From Deinococci bacterium (lineage in GTDB: Bacteria > Deinococcota > Deinococci > Deinococcales > Trueperaceae), in contig JASBRS010000065.1 of NCBI GenBank assembly GCA_030149325.1, positions 1 to 40,000 of the forward strand: a DNA stretch of 40,000 nt, given 5' to 3'. The position numbers and the translations under genes are program-made. The notes under the pieces are model-generated. The model ran no database searches, had not been told where the DNA came from, and saw only the letters and a list, made by a program, of their open reading frames with translations. Position 1 is the first letter of the stretch; each line of letters starts with the position of its first letter. Shown here in pieces: positions 32,465 to 40,000 of this stretch.

Positions 32465-33700
32465 TCAACGCTCGAGGAGCGACAGCACCTCGACGTGGTG
32501 GGTGTGCGGGTAGAAGTCGAACGGTTCGAAGCGCGCCAGCTCGAGCCCTTCGGCCTGGAAGGCGGCGACGTCGCGCGCCCAGGTGACGGGATCGCAGGAC
32601 ACGTAGAGCAGGCGGCGCACGCCACTGGCGGCGATGGCCGCGCGCAGCGGCGCCGCCAGCCCGGCGCGCGGCGGGTCGACGGCGATCAGCTCGGCGTCGG
32701 AGGGCATCGGCGCCCGGCGGGCGTCGGCCCGCACGAAGCGCACGTTCGCCAGGCCCAGGCGCTGGGCGTCGCGCTCGCCGCGCGTCACCGCCGAGCGGTC
32801 GATCTCGACGGCGGTGACGGCCCGGAAGCGCTGCGCGAGGTGGAACGCCAGCGCGCCGCCCCCCGCGAAAAGGTCCCAGGCGTGCTCGCCCGGCTCCACC
32901 CAGGCCACCGCCTGGCGGTAGAGCGCGCCGGCGGCCTCGGGGTTGGGCTGCGCGAAGGAGGTCGCGCTCACCGTGAGATCGACCCGGCCGTAGCGCTGGC
33001 GGATCGTGCGGGCACCCGCCAGCCGTGAGCTGCCCTGCCGGAACCGCCCGCGCGGATCGAACGGTGCGTGCCCGACGCCGTTGAGCCCGGCGCGTACCAG
33101 CTCGTGCGCCACGGCCAGCAGCTCGCGCTCGGGGAGGCTCGTCACCAGCGCCGCCAGCACCTCGCCGTCGTCGTTGCCGCGGAGCGCCACCTCGCGCACG
33201 CCCCGGAGGTCGCCGATACGCTCGGCCAGCACGCGCCAGCCTGCCTGGACGGCGTCGTTGGCGGTGGGGTCGCGTTCGAGCGGCACCACCTGGTGGCTGC
33301 CGGCGCGCCGGTAGCCGAGTCCGCGCTTCGAGACCGCGGGCTGGACGGCGGAGCGGTAGCCCCACGCGCGGGGTGCCGGGCGCACCGGGGGCACCGCCTC
33401 GACCTTCGCTCCCGCCCGCCTCAGGGCGTCGGCGAGCACCTCGCGCTTCAGCTCGAGCTGACGGGAATAGCTCGCGTGGCCGTAGTCGAGGCCGGGGTGC
33501 TCGGGAGGCGCGACGCGGTCGGGACTGGGCTCGAGCACCTCCCGGACCTCGCCCCGCAGCACCCCCTTCGCGCTCGCCAGCTCCGCCACCACCGTCTCGC
33601 CCGGCAGCCCACCGGCCACCAGCGCCACCCGGCCGTCCGCCAGGCGGGCCAGAGCGAGACCGCCGTGCACCATCCTCTCGAGCTCGAGCCGGACCTCCAC
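32465..33700 (-). CDS. TrmA/RumA-family RNA (uracil-5-)-methyltransferase
   Basis: Probably methylates a uridine in 23S rRNA or tRNA with SAM. The 411-residue protein has an N-terminal TRAM-like beta barrel (residues 1-55), a SAM motif ([16 protein letters not shown]), DPPRAGL, the catalytic cysteine in [12 protein letters not shown] and the family end [18 protein letters not shown]. The cysteines that bind a [4Fe-4S] cluster in RumA/RlmD are missing: the matching segment reads [20 protein letters not shown]. The exact target nucleotide is therefore undecided. The GTG start has a TAGACT box 8 nt upstream. Confidence 0.87.
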   Translation of the reverse strand: MEVRLELERMVHGGLALARLADGRVALVAGGLPGETVVAELASAKGVLRGEVREVLEPSPDRVAPPEHPGLDYGHASYSRQLELKREVLADALRRAGAKVEAVPPVRPAPRAWGYRSAVQPAVSKRGLGYRRAGSHQVVPLERDPTANDAVQAGWRVLAERIGDLRGVREVALRGNDDGEVLAALVTSLPERELLAVAHELVRAGLNGVGHAPFDPRGRFRQGSSRLAGARTIRQRYGRVDLTVSATSFAQPNPEAAGALYRQAVAWVEPGEHAWDLFAGGGALAFHLAQRFRAVTAVEIDRSAVTRGERDAQRLGLANVRFVRADARRAPMPSDAELIAVDPPRAGLAAPLRAAIAASGVRRLLYVSCDPVTWARDVAAFQAEGLELARFEPFDFYPHTHHVEVLSLLER

Positions 33701-33708
33701 GAAGGCCC

Positions 33709-33714
33709 AGTCTA
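33709..33714 (-). promoter_or_regulatory. -10 box of the RNA methyltransferase gene, leaderless geometry
   Basis: TAGACT on the minus strand ends 8 nt before the GTG at 33700. Confidence 0.45.
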
Positions 33715-33794
33715 CCGAGCCGGAGCCCTCGTGGGACGCAGCGTCCGCACCGACCCAGCCGCACTCCGTCGCATGCCGTGCGGCACGCCCCTGC

Positions 33795-33800
33795 TATACT
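33795..33800 (+). promoter_or_regulatory. Extended -10 box of the small membrane protein gene
   Basis: TGCTATACT: an extended -10 whose TATACT ends 6 nt before the ATG at 33807, again giving a leaderless transcript. Confidence 0.55.
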
Positions 33801-33806
33801 GCCGGC

Positions 33807-34202
33807 ATGAAGCGTTCGCTGCAGGAAGTCGTCGAGCTCGTGGTCTTCGGACTGATCGCCTTGCTCATCGGCACCGGCGTGCTGTGGCTCGGCGGCTGGG
33901 TCCTGGGCCTCGTGGGACTGCTCTTCAAGTTCGTGGCCGGTCTGATCTGGTGGCTCCTGCGCTTCATCGTTCCCGTCGCCATCGTGGCCGGCTTGATCTA
34001 CTTCCTGGTGCGCGTGCTGCAGGGCGACCGCTCGCCGGCACCGGCGGTGGCGCCGGCGCCAGCCGCCACGCCGCCGGCGCCAACCGCCCCGGCGTCCGCT
34101 CCGGCCGAGGCCACCGCCGACGCCGAGGCGACCGAGGACACGGGCGACGGCGCCACCGACACCGGGCCCGACGAGGCCGACGACGACCCCACCCACGGCT
34201 GA
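33807..34202 (+). CDS. Two-helix membrane protein with Ala/Pro-rich acidic tail
   Basis: A 131-residue protein not assigned to a family. Residues about 8-70 are very hydrophobic and form two or three membrane helices rich in Gly, Leu and Trp (GTGVLWLGGWVLGLVGLLF, then FIVPVAIVAGLIYFLV). The rest is a low-complexity Ala/Pro tail that becomes acidic (TEDTGDGATDTGPDEADDDP), probably disordered. It is leaderless by promoter geometry and stands between the RNA methyltransferase (divergent) and the cytochrome gene. A small GC hairpin follows the stop (around 34204-34215). Confidence 0.65.
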   Translation: MKRSLQEVVELVVFGLIALLIGTGVLWLGGWVLGLVGLLFKFVAGLIWWLLRFIVPVAIVAGLIYFLVRVLQGDRSPAPAVAPAPAATPPAPTAPASAPAEATADAEATEDTGDGATDTGPDEADDDPTHG

Positions 34203-34289
34203 GCCCGCCTGCGGGCGCTCGCCGTCCCCCATCGCGGCTCGGCACCGCAGCCCGAGCCTGCGGGTCGGCTGCGGACGCTAGGCCCGATC

Positions 34290-34907
34290 ATGCGACGTTT
34301 GCTGCTCTCCCTGCTCGCGCTCGTCCCCCTGACGCTGACCGCCGTCAGCCTGTCCGACTCGGGCCAACCGGGCCCGCTCCCACCGCCCCCCGGCAGCCCC
34401 GCAGGGGCGGCGTCGGTGGCGATGCCGGAGACGCGCAGCGACCAGCCTACGGCGGGGCAGCTCTACGTGCAGCAGCTCCTCGTCGACGCCTCCCCGCAGG
34501 TACGGGCCGGAGCGGCCGAGTACCACATGGTGTGCGAGGCCTGCCACGGGGCCAGCGGGCTGGGGATGGCCGAAGGGCGGCTGTCGTTCGACCCCGCGCA
34601 CCGCTACTGCGAACGCTGCCACAAGCCCTTCAACGCGCCGCTGTGGGACGACGTCCACATCGGCCAGTTCAACTCCTTCAACCTCGGCGACGCCCCGCCC
34701 CTCCGCGGTCCCGGCGCGCTCGCGGACCTGCCGAACGCCCGCGTCCTCTACGGCTACCTGAAGGCGGCGATGCCGCGCTACCGGCCGGGTGACCTGACCG
34801 ACGCGCAGTACCTGGAGATCACCGCCTTCGTCGCCGCGCTGCGGGGCGACCTGCCTCCCGACGGCAGCCTGACGCTACAGGACGCGGCCGACGTCACGCT
34901 GAAGTAG
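34290..34907 (+). CDS. Exported c-type cytochrome with two CXXCH motifs
   Basis: A 205-residue secreted electron-carrier protein. Residues 1-20 form a signal peptide, followed by a Pro/Ala-rich spacer. CEACH (Cys82-His86) starts a cytochrome c domain whose C-terminal helix region (AMPRYRPGDLTDAQYLEITA) supplies a likely axial Met. A second motif, CERCH (Cys107-His111), follows only 21 residues later, so the protein may hold two hemes or use one motif differently. The role is probably electron transfer at the outer face of the membrane. A TAGGCC box 5 nt before the ATG may be the -10. It is not near any oxidase gene here. Confidence 0.83.
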   Translation: MRRLLLSLLALVPLTLTAVSLSDSGQPGPLPPPPGSPAGAASVAMPETRSDQPTAGQLYVQQLLVDASPQVRAGAAEYHMVCEACHGASGLGMAEGRLSFDPAHRYCERCHKPFNAPLWDDVHIGQFNSFNLGDAPPLRGPGALADLPNARVLYGYLKAAMPRYRPGDLTDAQYLEITAFVAALRGDLPPDGSLTLQDAADVTLK

Positions 34908-34948
34908 CGCGCGTCGGCCGCGTCGGGAGCGCCGGATCGGCCGGCGGG

Positions 34949-35998
34949 CTAGCTGCGGACGTCGAGCACGTCGCGGACGGCGTCGCCCAGCAGGTTCCAG
35001 CCCAGGACGAAGATGACGATCACGATGCCGGGCCAGAACGACACGAACCAGTAGGCGAACGGCTGGCCGGGAGGCCCCTGGATCCAATCGCGCGCGAAGC
35101 TGATCATCTGGCCCCAGTCGGCGTAGCCGACCGGAGCGCCCAGACCCAGGAAGCTCAGCGCCGCCGCCGTCAGCACGATCGAGCCGATGTCGAGGCTGGC
35201 GATGACCAGCAGCGGCCCGATCGAGTTGGGCAGGATGTGCCGGAGCACCACGCGCGGCCCTCGTGCCCCCAGGGCACGCGCGCCGTCGACGAAGTCGCGC
35301 TCCTTGATGGCCTGGATGTCCCCGCGGAGGATGCGCGAGTAGGGCGCCCAGGCGACCGCCGCGATGGCGATCATGACGTTGGTCAGGCTCTGCCCCAGGA
35401 TCGTCACGATGACGATGGCGATGATCAGGCTGGGCATGGAGAAGATGACGTCGACGAGCCGCATCAGGATGTTGTCGGCGATCCCCCCGAGGTAGCCGGC
35501 GATGCTGCCGACGATGCCCCCTGCCACCAGCGCGAAGCCGATCACCAGGAGGCCGACGTAGAACGCCGAGCGCGTGCCCCACACCAGGCCGTAGTAGATG
35601 TCGTAGCCGCCGGAGGAGGCGCCCAGCCACAGCTTCGACGACATCGGCGCCGGCACCGAGGAGTAGCTGGCGCGGGGGATGTCGAAGCACGATGCCGGAG
35701 GCGCGACCATGGCGTGCCAGAACACGCCCTTGAGCGGGTTGGCGATGTTGTGCACGTTGTCGAAGCCGAGCCCGAGATCGCGCACGCAGGTGTTGCGGAA
35801 CGTCGAGAGCTGCGTGACGGTGAGCTGCGGCGCGAACACCGCGACGAGGATGTAGAAGAGCACGATGAGGGCGCCGGTGATGGCCAGCGGGTTGCGCCGG
35901 AAGCGCTTGAACGTCTTCGAACGCCAGAAGCCCGAGGGCTGGGCGTTCGCGGGGTGGAGGTCGTGCTCGGACGGATCGAGGAGGGGTTCGGTGGTCAT
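34949..35998 (-). CDS. Peptide-type ABC transporter permease, DppC/OppC class
   Basis: Inner-membrane permease of a family 5 (peptide/nickel/sugar-oligomer) importer, 349 residues. After a polar N-terminus come a first helix (NPLAITGALIVLFYILVAVF) and a roughly 100-residue external loop, then the transmembrane core. The EAA-type cytoplasmic motif is GARALGARGPRVVLRHILPN. The ATG at 35998 is one nucleotide past the stop of the other permease, so the two are translated together. The ATPase subunits are not in the window; it ends 41 nt from the convergent cytochrome gene. Confidence 0.92.
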   Translation of the reverse strand: MTTEPLLDPSEHDLHPANAQPSGFWRSKTFKRFRRNPLAITGALIVLFYILVAVFAPQLTVTQLSTFRNTCVRDLGLGFDNVHNIANPLKGVFWHAMVAPPASCFDIPRASYSSVPAPMSSKLWLGASSGGYDIYYGLVWGTRSAFYVGLLVIGFALVAGGIVGSIAGYLGGIADNILMRLVDVIFSMPSLIIAIVIVTILGQSLTNVMIAIAAVAWAPYSRILRGDIQAIKERDFVDGARALGARGPRVVLRHILPNSIGPLLVIASLDIGSIVLTAAALSFLGLGAPVGYADWGQMISFARDWIQGPPGQPFAYWFVSFWPGIVIVIFVLGWNLLGDAVRDVLDVRS

Positions 35999-35999
35999 G

Positions 36000-37037
36000 T
36001 CAGTTGTACCGGATGCGTGGGTCGACCAGGCCGTAGAGCACGTCCACGACCAGATTGGCGAGGACCACGATGATGGCGATGAAGACGGCGCCGGCGAGCA
36101 CCGATGAGTAGTCGAGCTGCGTTGCGGCGTTGGCGATGAACGAACCCATCCCCGGGTAGTTGAAGATCGTCTCGGTGATCACCACGCCACCGAGCAGGCC
36201 GATGATGGTGAAGCCGGAGAGCGTCAGGACCGGGATCAGGGCGTTCTTGCGCGCATGCTTGTTGTTGACGACCACCTCGGCCAGCCCCTTCGAGCGTGCC
36301 GTGCGGACGTAGTCCTGCCCCAACGCGTCGAGCAGCGACGAGCGCATCACGCGCATGATCTGCGCGCTCGACACCGCCGCCAGGGTGATCACGGGCAGCA
36401 CCAGGTGCTTGAGGTCGTCGAGGAAGATGTCGAAGCGGCCGTTCAGCAACGAGTCGATCGTCAGGAAGTGGGTGTAGCGGTGGAAGGTGCCGTTGGCGAT
36501 CTCGTTGGCGAGCTCGATGGCGTGCTTGCCGGTGATCTGCCCTGGCGTGAACCAGTTGAGCGCGCCGTAGAAGATGACCAACAGCCAGATCCCGAGGACG
36601 AACGTCGGTAGCGACCAGCCCACGATCGACATCACGCGGGTGACCTGGTCGATCAGCTTGTCGCGGTTCAGCGCCGCCGCCGTGCCGAACCAGATGCCCA
36701 CCCCCACGATGGGCAGGAGCGCGGCGAGGGCCAGCTCGACGGTCGACGGGAAGCGCTCGCCGATAGCCTTCAGGACGGGCATCTTGGCGACCTTGGAGTA
36801 GCCGAAGTTGCCCTTGGCGGCCTCACGGAGCCAGGTCCAGTACTGGACGTACCAGGGGTCGGCGAGGTGGTAGCGCTTGATGATCGCCTCGACGTTGGCG
36901 AGCTGCTGCGGCGAGGTCACGTAGGAGGCCGCGCGCTGGGTGGGGCTGAGCAGCTGCATGAGCAGCACGATGCCGAGGGTGACCCCGACGAAGACCACGG
37001 GCAGGAATAGCAGACGTCGAATAATGAACGTGAACAA
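36000..37037 (-). CDS. Peptide-type ABC transporter permease, DppB/OppB class
   Basis: Second permease of the importer, 345 residues, starting with the typical FIIRRLLFLPVVFVGVTLGI. The DppB-type external segment (ANVEAIIKRYHLADPWYVQY) and the coupling motif (ARSKGLAEVVVNNKHARKNA) are present, with about six membrane helices. The start appears to be TTG at 37037, since no ATG or GTG fits the conserved N-terminus. It follows the binding-protein gene by 73 nt that contain an 18-bp hairpin, a layout that usually lowers permease expression relative to the binding protein. Confidence 0.92.
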   Translation of the reverse strand: MFTFIIRRLLFLPVVFVGVTLGIVLLMQLLSPTQRAASYVTSPQQLANVEAIIKRYHLADPWYVQYWTWLREAAKGNFGYSKVAKMPVLKAIGERFPSTVELALAALLPIVGVGIWFGTAAALNRDKLIDQVTRVMSIVGWSLPTFVLGIWLLVIFYGALNWFTPGQITGKHAIELANEIANGTFHRYTHFLTIDSLLNGRFDIFLDDLKHLVLPVITLAAVSSAQIMRVMRSSLLDALGQDYVRTARSKGLAEVVVNNKHARKNALIPVLTLSGFTIIGLLGGVVITETIFNYPGMGSFIANAATQLDYSSVLAGAVFIAIIVVLANLVVDVLYGLVDPRIRYN

Positions 37038-37063
37038 GATCGGCTCTTCTCGATAACAGAGGG

Positions 37064-37101
37064 CCGCTCCGGTGGGGGGCCGAGGCCCCCCACCGGAGCG
37101 G
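37064..37101. repeat. 18-bp perfect inverted repeat between binding-protein and permease genes
   Basis: Arms 37064-37081 and 37084-37101 (CCGCTCCGGTGGGGGGCC and its exact complement) around GA. It begins 9 nt after the binding-protein stop. As RNA it is a very stable hairpin without a strong T-run, fitting an mRNA-protecting or partial terminator element. Confidence 0.8.
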
Positions 37102-37110
37102 GGACGAGGT

Positions 37111-38865
37111 CTACTTGGAGATGTCCTTCCAGAGGAACTGACCGCTGTACATCGGGTTCAGGTAGACACCCTGGACGTCCGAGCGCAGTTCCATCATGGG
37201 CCGCTGCTGCGGCAGGTTGATGTAGGGCGCGAGGTCGTACGCGAGGTGCGCAGCCTGGCTGTACAGCAGCTTGCGGGCCTCGGGGTTGGTCTCCGTGGCC
37301 GCCTGCCGCACGATCTGGTTCATCTGGGCGTTGTTGAAGCCCTCGTACGCGGCGTAGTAGCCGTTCTCGCCGTCGTAGTAGGTCGTCACGTAGTTGTCCG
37401 GGTCGGCGTAGTCGGGGGCCCAACCGGAGATGTAGACCGGCAGCTCCTTGGCGCGCTGGGCGGCCAGGAAGTCAGGCCAGGCGATGCCGCGGACCTCGAC
37501 GTTGAACTTCGGGTTGAGGTACTCGAGGTTCGACTTGAGGATGTCGGCCACGGTCTGGCGCTGCAGGTTGCCGGTGTTGTACGAGATCACCAGCTTCATG
37601 CCGTTGGACCAGAGCTGACCGTTCCACGCCAGCTTGCACTCCGCCGCGGCCTTCTCGAGGTCGAAGGTGTACTCGGGCACGTTCTTGTCGTAGCCGAGGA
37701 ACGACGGGGGCAGCAGGAAGTTGATGGTGTTGCCCATCCCGAGCAGCACCTGCTTGATGTACGCCTGGTAATCGAAGGCGTAGTTGAAGCACTTGCGGAC
37801 GTGGACGTCGGTGAAGAAGTCCGGCGGGATGCCCTTGCCGTCGAGCTTGCCCGAGCCGATGCTGGGGTTGTTGTCGGCCTTGATCTTCTCGTTCATCGAC
37901 ACGGCGCCGACCGTGACCGAGGTCCAGCCGAGGTCGCCGTTGCGGTTGTAGACCTTCACGCCGGGGAGGCCCTCGACCTGCGAGAGCGCCGACAGCGAAC
38001 CGAGGCTGATGCGGTCGGCATCACCGTTCTTGAGGGCCAGGATGCGGGCGTTCTGGTCGTCGACGATCTGGTAGAGCACGTTCTTGATCGCCGGCGCGCC
38101 GCCCCAGTAGTTCTCGTTGGCCTTCAGCACGACGCGCTGACCGGGCGTCCAGGACACGAGCTGGTAGGCGCCGGTGCCGCTGGCGTGATCGTTGAGGTAG
38201 GTGTTGTGGCCGTCCTGGCCGATGTACTTGCGCCAGGTGGCTTCGGTGCCGTCCCAGGCGCCGTTGGCGATCGCCCACTTGCTGTCGATCGGGTAGGCGG
38301 CCGGGAAGGCCATCTTGGCCAGGAACGCCGGATCGGCGGCGTGCAGGTGCATGACCGCCGTGTAGTCGTCGGGGCAGGTCACGGCGCCGTCGATCATCTT
38401 CCAGTACTTGGCGTAATCGGCGTCGGTAGCGTCCTTGCCGAGCGCGTCGCTGGCGTTGGCGGCCGAGCCGGTGAACGGCTGCGCCAGGAACCAGATGGCC
38501 GACGCCGGGTTGTTCGTCACCAGGTCGCGCTTGATGGTGTAGGCGACGTCCTTACAGGTGAAGTCGTTGCCGCTCTGGAACTTCACGCCCTTGCGCAGCG
38601 TGTAGGTGACGGTCTTGCCGTCCTGCGAGACGGTGACGCCGGTCGCCAGGCGCGGCGCGTACTCGCTGGCGCTGTCGCCCTTGTAGCCCATGAGGGGCTC
38701 GTAGACGTTCTCCAGGATGGTGCCCGACGAGGTGTCGTAGGCCATGGCCGGGTCGAGCGTGTCGACCCCACCGAACGTCTGCCACACGAAGGTGTCCTTG
38801 GCGGACTGGCCGAACGCGACCATCGCGAAGGCAGCCACCGCAACTAGAATGAGTACTCTTTTCAT
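37111..38865 (-). CDS. ABC transporter substrate-binding protein, family 5
   Basis: Extracytoplasmic binding protein of the importer, 584 residues. Residues 1-20 (MKRVLILVAVAAFAMVAFGQ) are a signal peptide; there is no lipobox cysteine. The family 5 start is visible as TLDPAMAYDTSSGTILENVY, with LATGVTVSQDGKTVTYTLRK and the SGTGAYQLVSW segment later. Three or four cysteines (for example FTCKDVAYT, VTCPDD) could form disulfides. The ligand, peptide or oligosaccharide, cannot be told from sequence. The ATG at 38865 follows GGGAGG; the long open frame upstream is not coding. It heads the transporter operon. Confidence 0.93.
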   Translation of the reverse strand: MKRVLILVAVAAFAMVAFGQSAKDTFVWQTFGGVDTLDPAMAYDTSSGTILENVYEPLMGYKGDSASEYAPRLATGVTVSQDGKTVTYTLRKGVKFQSGNDFTCKDVAYTIKRDLVTNNPASAIWFLAQPFTGSAANASDALGKDATDADYAKYWKMIDGAVTCPDDYTAVMHLHAADPAFLAKMAFPAAYPIDSKWAIANGAWDGTEATWRKYIGQDGHNTYLNDHASGTGAYQLVSWTPGQRVVLKANENYWGGAPAIKNVLYQIVDDQNARILALKNGDADRISLGSLSALSQVEGLPGVKVYNRNGDLGWTSVTVGAVSMNEKIKADNNPSIGSGKLDGKGIPPDFFTDVHVRKCFNYAFDYQAYIKQVLLGMGNTINFLLPPSFLGYDKNVPEYTFDLEKAAAECKLAWNGQLWSNGMKLVISYNTGNLQRQTVADILKSNLEYLNPKFNVEVRGIAWPDFLAAQRAKELPVYISGWAPDYADPDNYVTTYYDGENGYYAAYEGFNNAQMNQIVRQAATETNPEARKLLYSQAAHLAYDLAPYINLPQQRPMMELRSDVQGVYLNPMYSGQFLWKDISK

Positions 38866-39010
38866 GTTCCTCCCACATCCGAAAGCGTGTCGTGATCCTC
38901 TCGGCCGCCTGATGCAGCGGCTCGACGAGGGCCGGTAAGGTTCAAAGAAGTTGCCTCGCCACGCCTCCTTTCGTTCAGGGCATTGGCGCCCCCGTTCGGA
39001 CGGTCGACGC

Positions 39011-39016
39011 AGTCTA
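39011..39016 (-). promoter_or_regulatory. Possible -10 box of the ABC transporter operon
   Basis: TAGACT on the minus strand; no convincing -35. It would produce a roughly 140-nt leader before the binding-protein gene. Confidence 0.4.
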
Positions 39017-39145
39017 CCAAACCACGCCCACCCCGTCGCATGAGCGTGCATGAGGGGGGAACTCACGCAGCGCTCGCTCACGCCTGCCATGCTCGTGCCA
39101 TGGAAGGTCCCACGCCCCGCCGCGCGCTCCCGGTCCGCGGTGCGA

Positions 39146-39151
39146 TAGACT
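39146..39151 (+). promoter_or_regulatory. -10 box of the lipoprotein gene, near-leaderless
   Basis: TAGACT ends 8 nt before the ATG at 39160, which has no ribosome-binding site. Confidence 0.5.
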
Positions 39152-39159
39152 TCGGTTCG

Positions 39160-39807
39160 ATGCGCGCCCGTTCGACCCTCTCCGCCGACCGGCGCCGCCC
39201 GTGGCGCCGCCGCGCCGGACTGCTCGCCCTGCTGGCGACCGGCCTGGTGCCGCTGTTGTCGGCGTGCATGGGCCGCGGCGACTCGACGCCGCCCATCGTG
39301 GCGATCACCGATCCCAAGAGCGGGACCACCCGCACCGCCGACAACCTCACCATCACCGGCTACGCCATGGACGACTTCGGCGTCGCCTCGATCGACATCA
39401 ACGGCACCAACGTCATGGCCGACCCCGCCTACGCCACCGAGCGAGGCAAGCGCCTGGTGCGCTTCCGCTTCACCGTCGGGGGCCTGAAGGACGGCGAGGT
39501 CACCACCCACATCGACGTGGCCGACGTCAACGGCCGCACCTCCAAGCTCGACTACCACCTCACCATCGACAACACGCCGCCCACCGTCGACCTCACCAAG
39601 GTCGAGTCGGCGGGCAACGGGCAGCTCCACGTCGAGGGCGAGGCCAAGGACAACAACCGCGTCGCCAGCATCACCGTCGACGGCCAGCCGCTGGCCTTCA
39701 CCCCGGGCCCGGACGTGCCCTTCTCGGTCGACGTGCCCGCCCAGACGGGCGGCGAGATCGTGGTGGAGGACAGCGCCGGGAACAAGACGAGCCGGCCCTT
39801 GCGATGA
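39160..39807 (+). CDS. Lipoprotein with two Ig-like repeats
   Basis: A 215-residue exported lipoprotein. An Arg-rich N-terminus and a hydrophobic stretch (LLALLATGLVPLLSAC) end in the lipobox LSAC, with the modified cysteine at residue 36. Two tandem beta-sandwich repeats follow, each opening with a TPP(I/T)V motif (TPPIVAITDPKSGTT and TPPTVDLTKVESAG) and ending in VADVNGRTSK or VEDSAGNKTS, the pattern of bacterial Ig-like domains. It probably sits at the cell surface; partner unknown. The stop overlaps the next ATG (ATGA). Longer upstream starts lack support. Confidence 0.8.
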   Translation: MRARSTLSADRRRPWRRRAGLLALLATGLVPLLSACMGRGDSTPPIVAITDPKSGTTRTADNLTITGYAMDDFGVASIDINGTNVMADPAYATERGKRLVRFRFTVGGLKDGEVTTHIDVADVNGRTSKLDYHLTIDNTPPTVDLTKVESAGNGQLHVEGEAKDNNRVASITVDGQPLAFTPGPDVPFSVDVPAQTGGEIVVEDSAGNKTSRPLR

Positions 39808-40000
39808 CGCTGGCCCGCAGGGAGGACGCGCACGAGGCCGTCCTCCCCTTCGCGACCGCCGACCTGCTCGGCGAGGCGCCCCCCTCCGACAGCCTGAGGC
39901 TCGAGCAGCGCTACGGCAATGGCGACCTGTTCAAGGTGCTCGAGATCCTCGGGGTGGCCGGCCCCTTGCGCGTGGAGAGCCCCTGGGAGCTCCGCGACGA
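39804..40000 (+). CDS. Start of a probable class III aminotransferase (partial)
   Basis: Only the first 65 codons are in the window; the frame stays open to the edge. The ATG overlaps the lipoprotein stop by 4 nt, so the two are coupled. The segment LRLEQRYGNGDLFKVLEILG followed by a gap and ELRDE resembles the N-terminus of class III (acetylornithine/putrescine-type) aminotransferases, where a conserved NPQL-like segment precedes a DxDGxxYLD motif. The PLP-binding part is not visible, so this remains a tentative call, and a link to the lipoprotein is unexplained. Confidence 0.5.
   Translation, partial: MTLARREDAHEAVLPFATADLLGEAPPSDSLRLEQRYGNGDLFKVLEILGVAGPLRVESPWELRD

Larger units (their letters stand above)
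38866..39159. other. Divergent promoter region of the transporter and lipoprotein genes
   Basis: 294 nt without a gene. A minus-strand TAGACT (39011-39016) could be the transporter -10, giving a leader of about 140 nt; a plus-strand TAGACT (39146-39151) serves the lipoprotein gene. The leader contains a purine-rich AAAGGAGG not followed by a usable start codon. I see no known riboswitch. Confidence 0.5.

Noticed and set aside
38866-39010. A riboswitch in the transporter leader
   Set aside because: The leader is long enough, but I found no known aptamer core or terminator/antiterminator pair.

Overview
This is a 40 kb stretch of very GC-rich bacterial chromosome, densely packed with genes and free of phage genes, insertion sequences and CRISPR arrays. 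Several traits point to the Deinococcota, perhaps near Truepera. They are a futalosine-type menaquinone pathway, a 2-oxoglutarate dehydrogenase operon, a bacilliredoxin-type protein (Deinococcus makes bacillithiol), and many -10 boxes lying only 5-8 nt before start codons, the geometry of leaderless transcripts that are common in Deinococcus. This placement is inferred from gene content; no marker gene was compared.

Layout: (1) 1-11.9 kb: the end of a DUF2254 membrane protein, then minus-strand operons mqnE-mqnA-glgX (menaquinone, glycogen debranching) and sucA-sucB-lpdA (2-oxoglutarate dehydrogenase complex), with a plus-strand fructokinase diverging from sucA. (2) 12.1-16.2 kb: a threonine/serine dehydratase, a small membrane protein, a crotonase-fold enzyme and a GAF histidine kinase/LuxR-type regulator pair. 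(3) 16.2-20.8 kb: an SDR gene facing a four-gene run (57-aa protein, SDR, QueA-like protein, zinc-ribbon metallo-beta-lactamase protein) in which every junction is a 4-nt start/stop overlap, followed by a BrxC-like protein with an extra helical domain. (4) 20.9-25.6 kb: tRNA-Ser(GGA), a 5xPAS-GAF-HD-GYP protein, a structured intergenic region with a 42-bp perfect palindrome, and a PDO-type disulfide oxidoreductase behind a CsoR/CstR-like operator. (5) 25.7-34.9 kb: housekeeping genes murI-rph-rdgB, glpX with a degenerate protease-like gene, hisF-metB-like-hisIE, an rRNA uracil methyltransferase homologue, a small membrane protein and a cytochrome c with two CXXCH motifs. (6) 34.9-40 kb: a peptide-type ABC importer (binding protein and two permeases, separated by a strong hairpin), a lipoprotein with Ig-like repeats and the start of a probable class III aminotransferase.

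Most genes are core metabolism. The least explained items are the four-gene overlapping QueA-like operon, the BrxC fusion, the CsoR/CstR-like operator on the PDO gene, the large palindrome at 24.4 kb and a near-consensus minus-strand promoter at 12.0 kb that faces no gene but leads into hairpins. All assignments come from reading motifs by eye; no database search was run.
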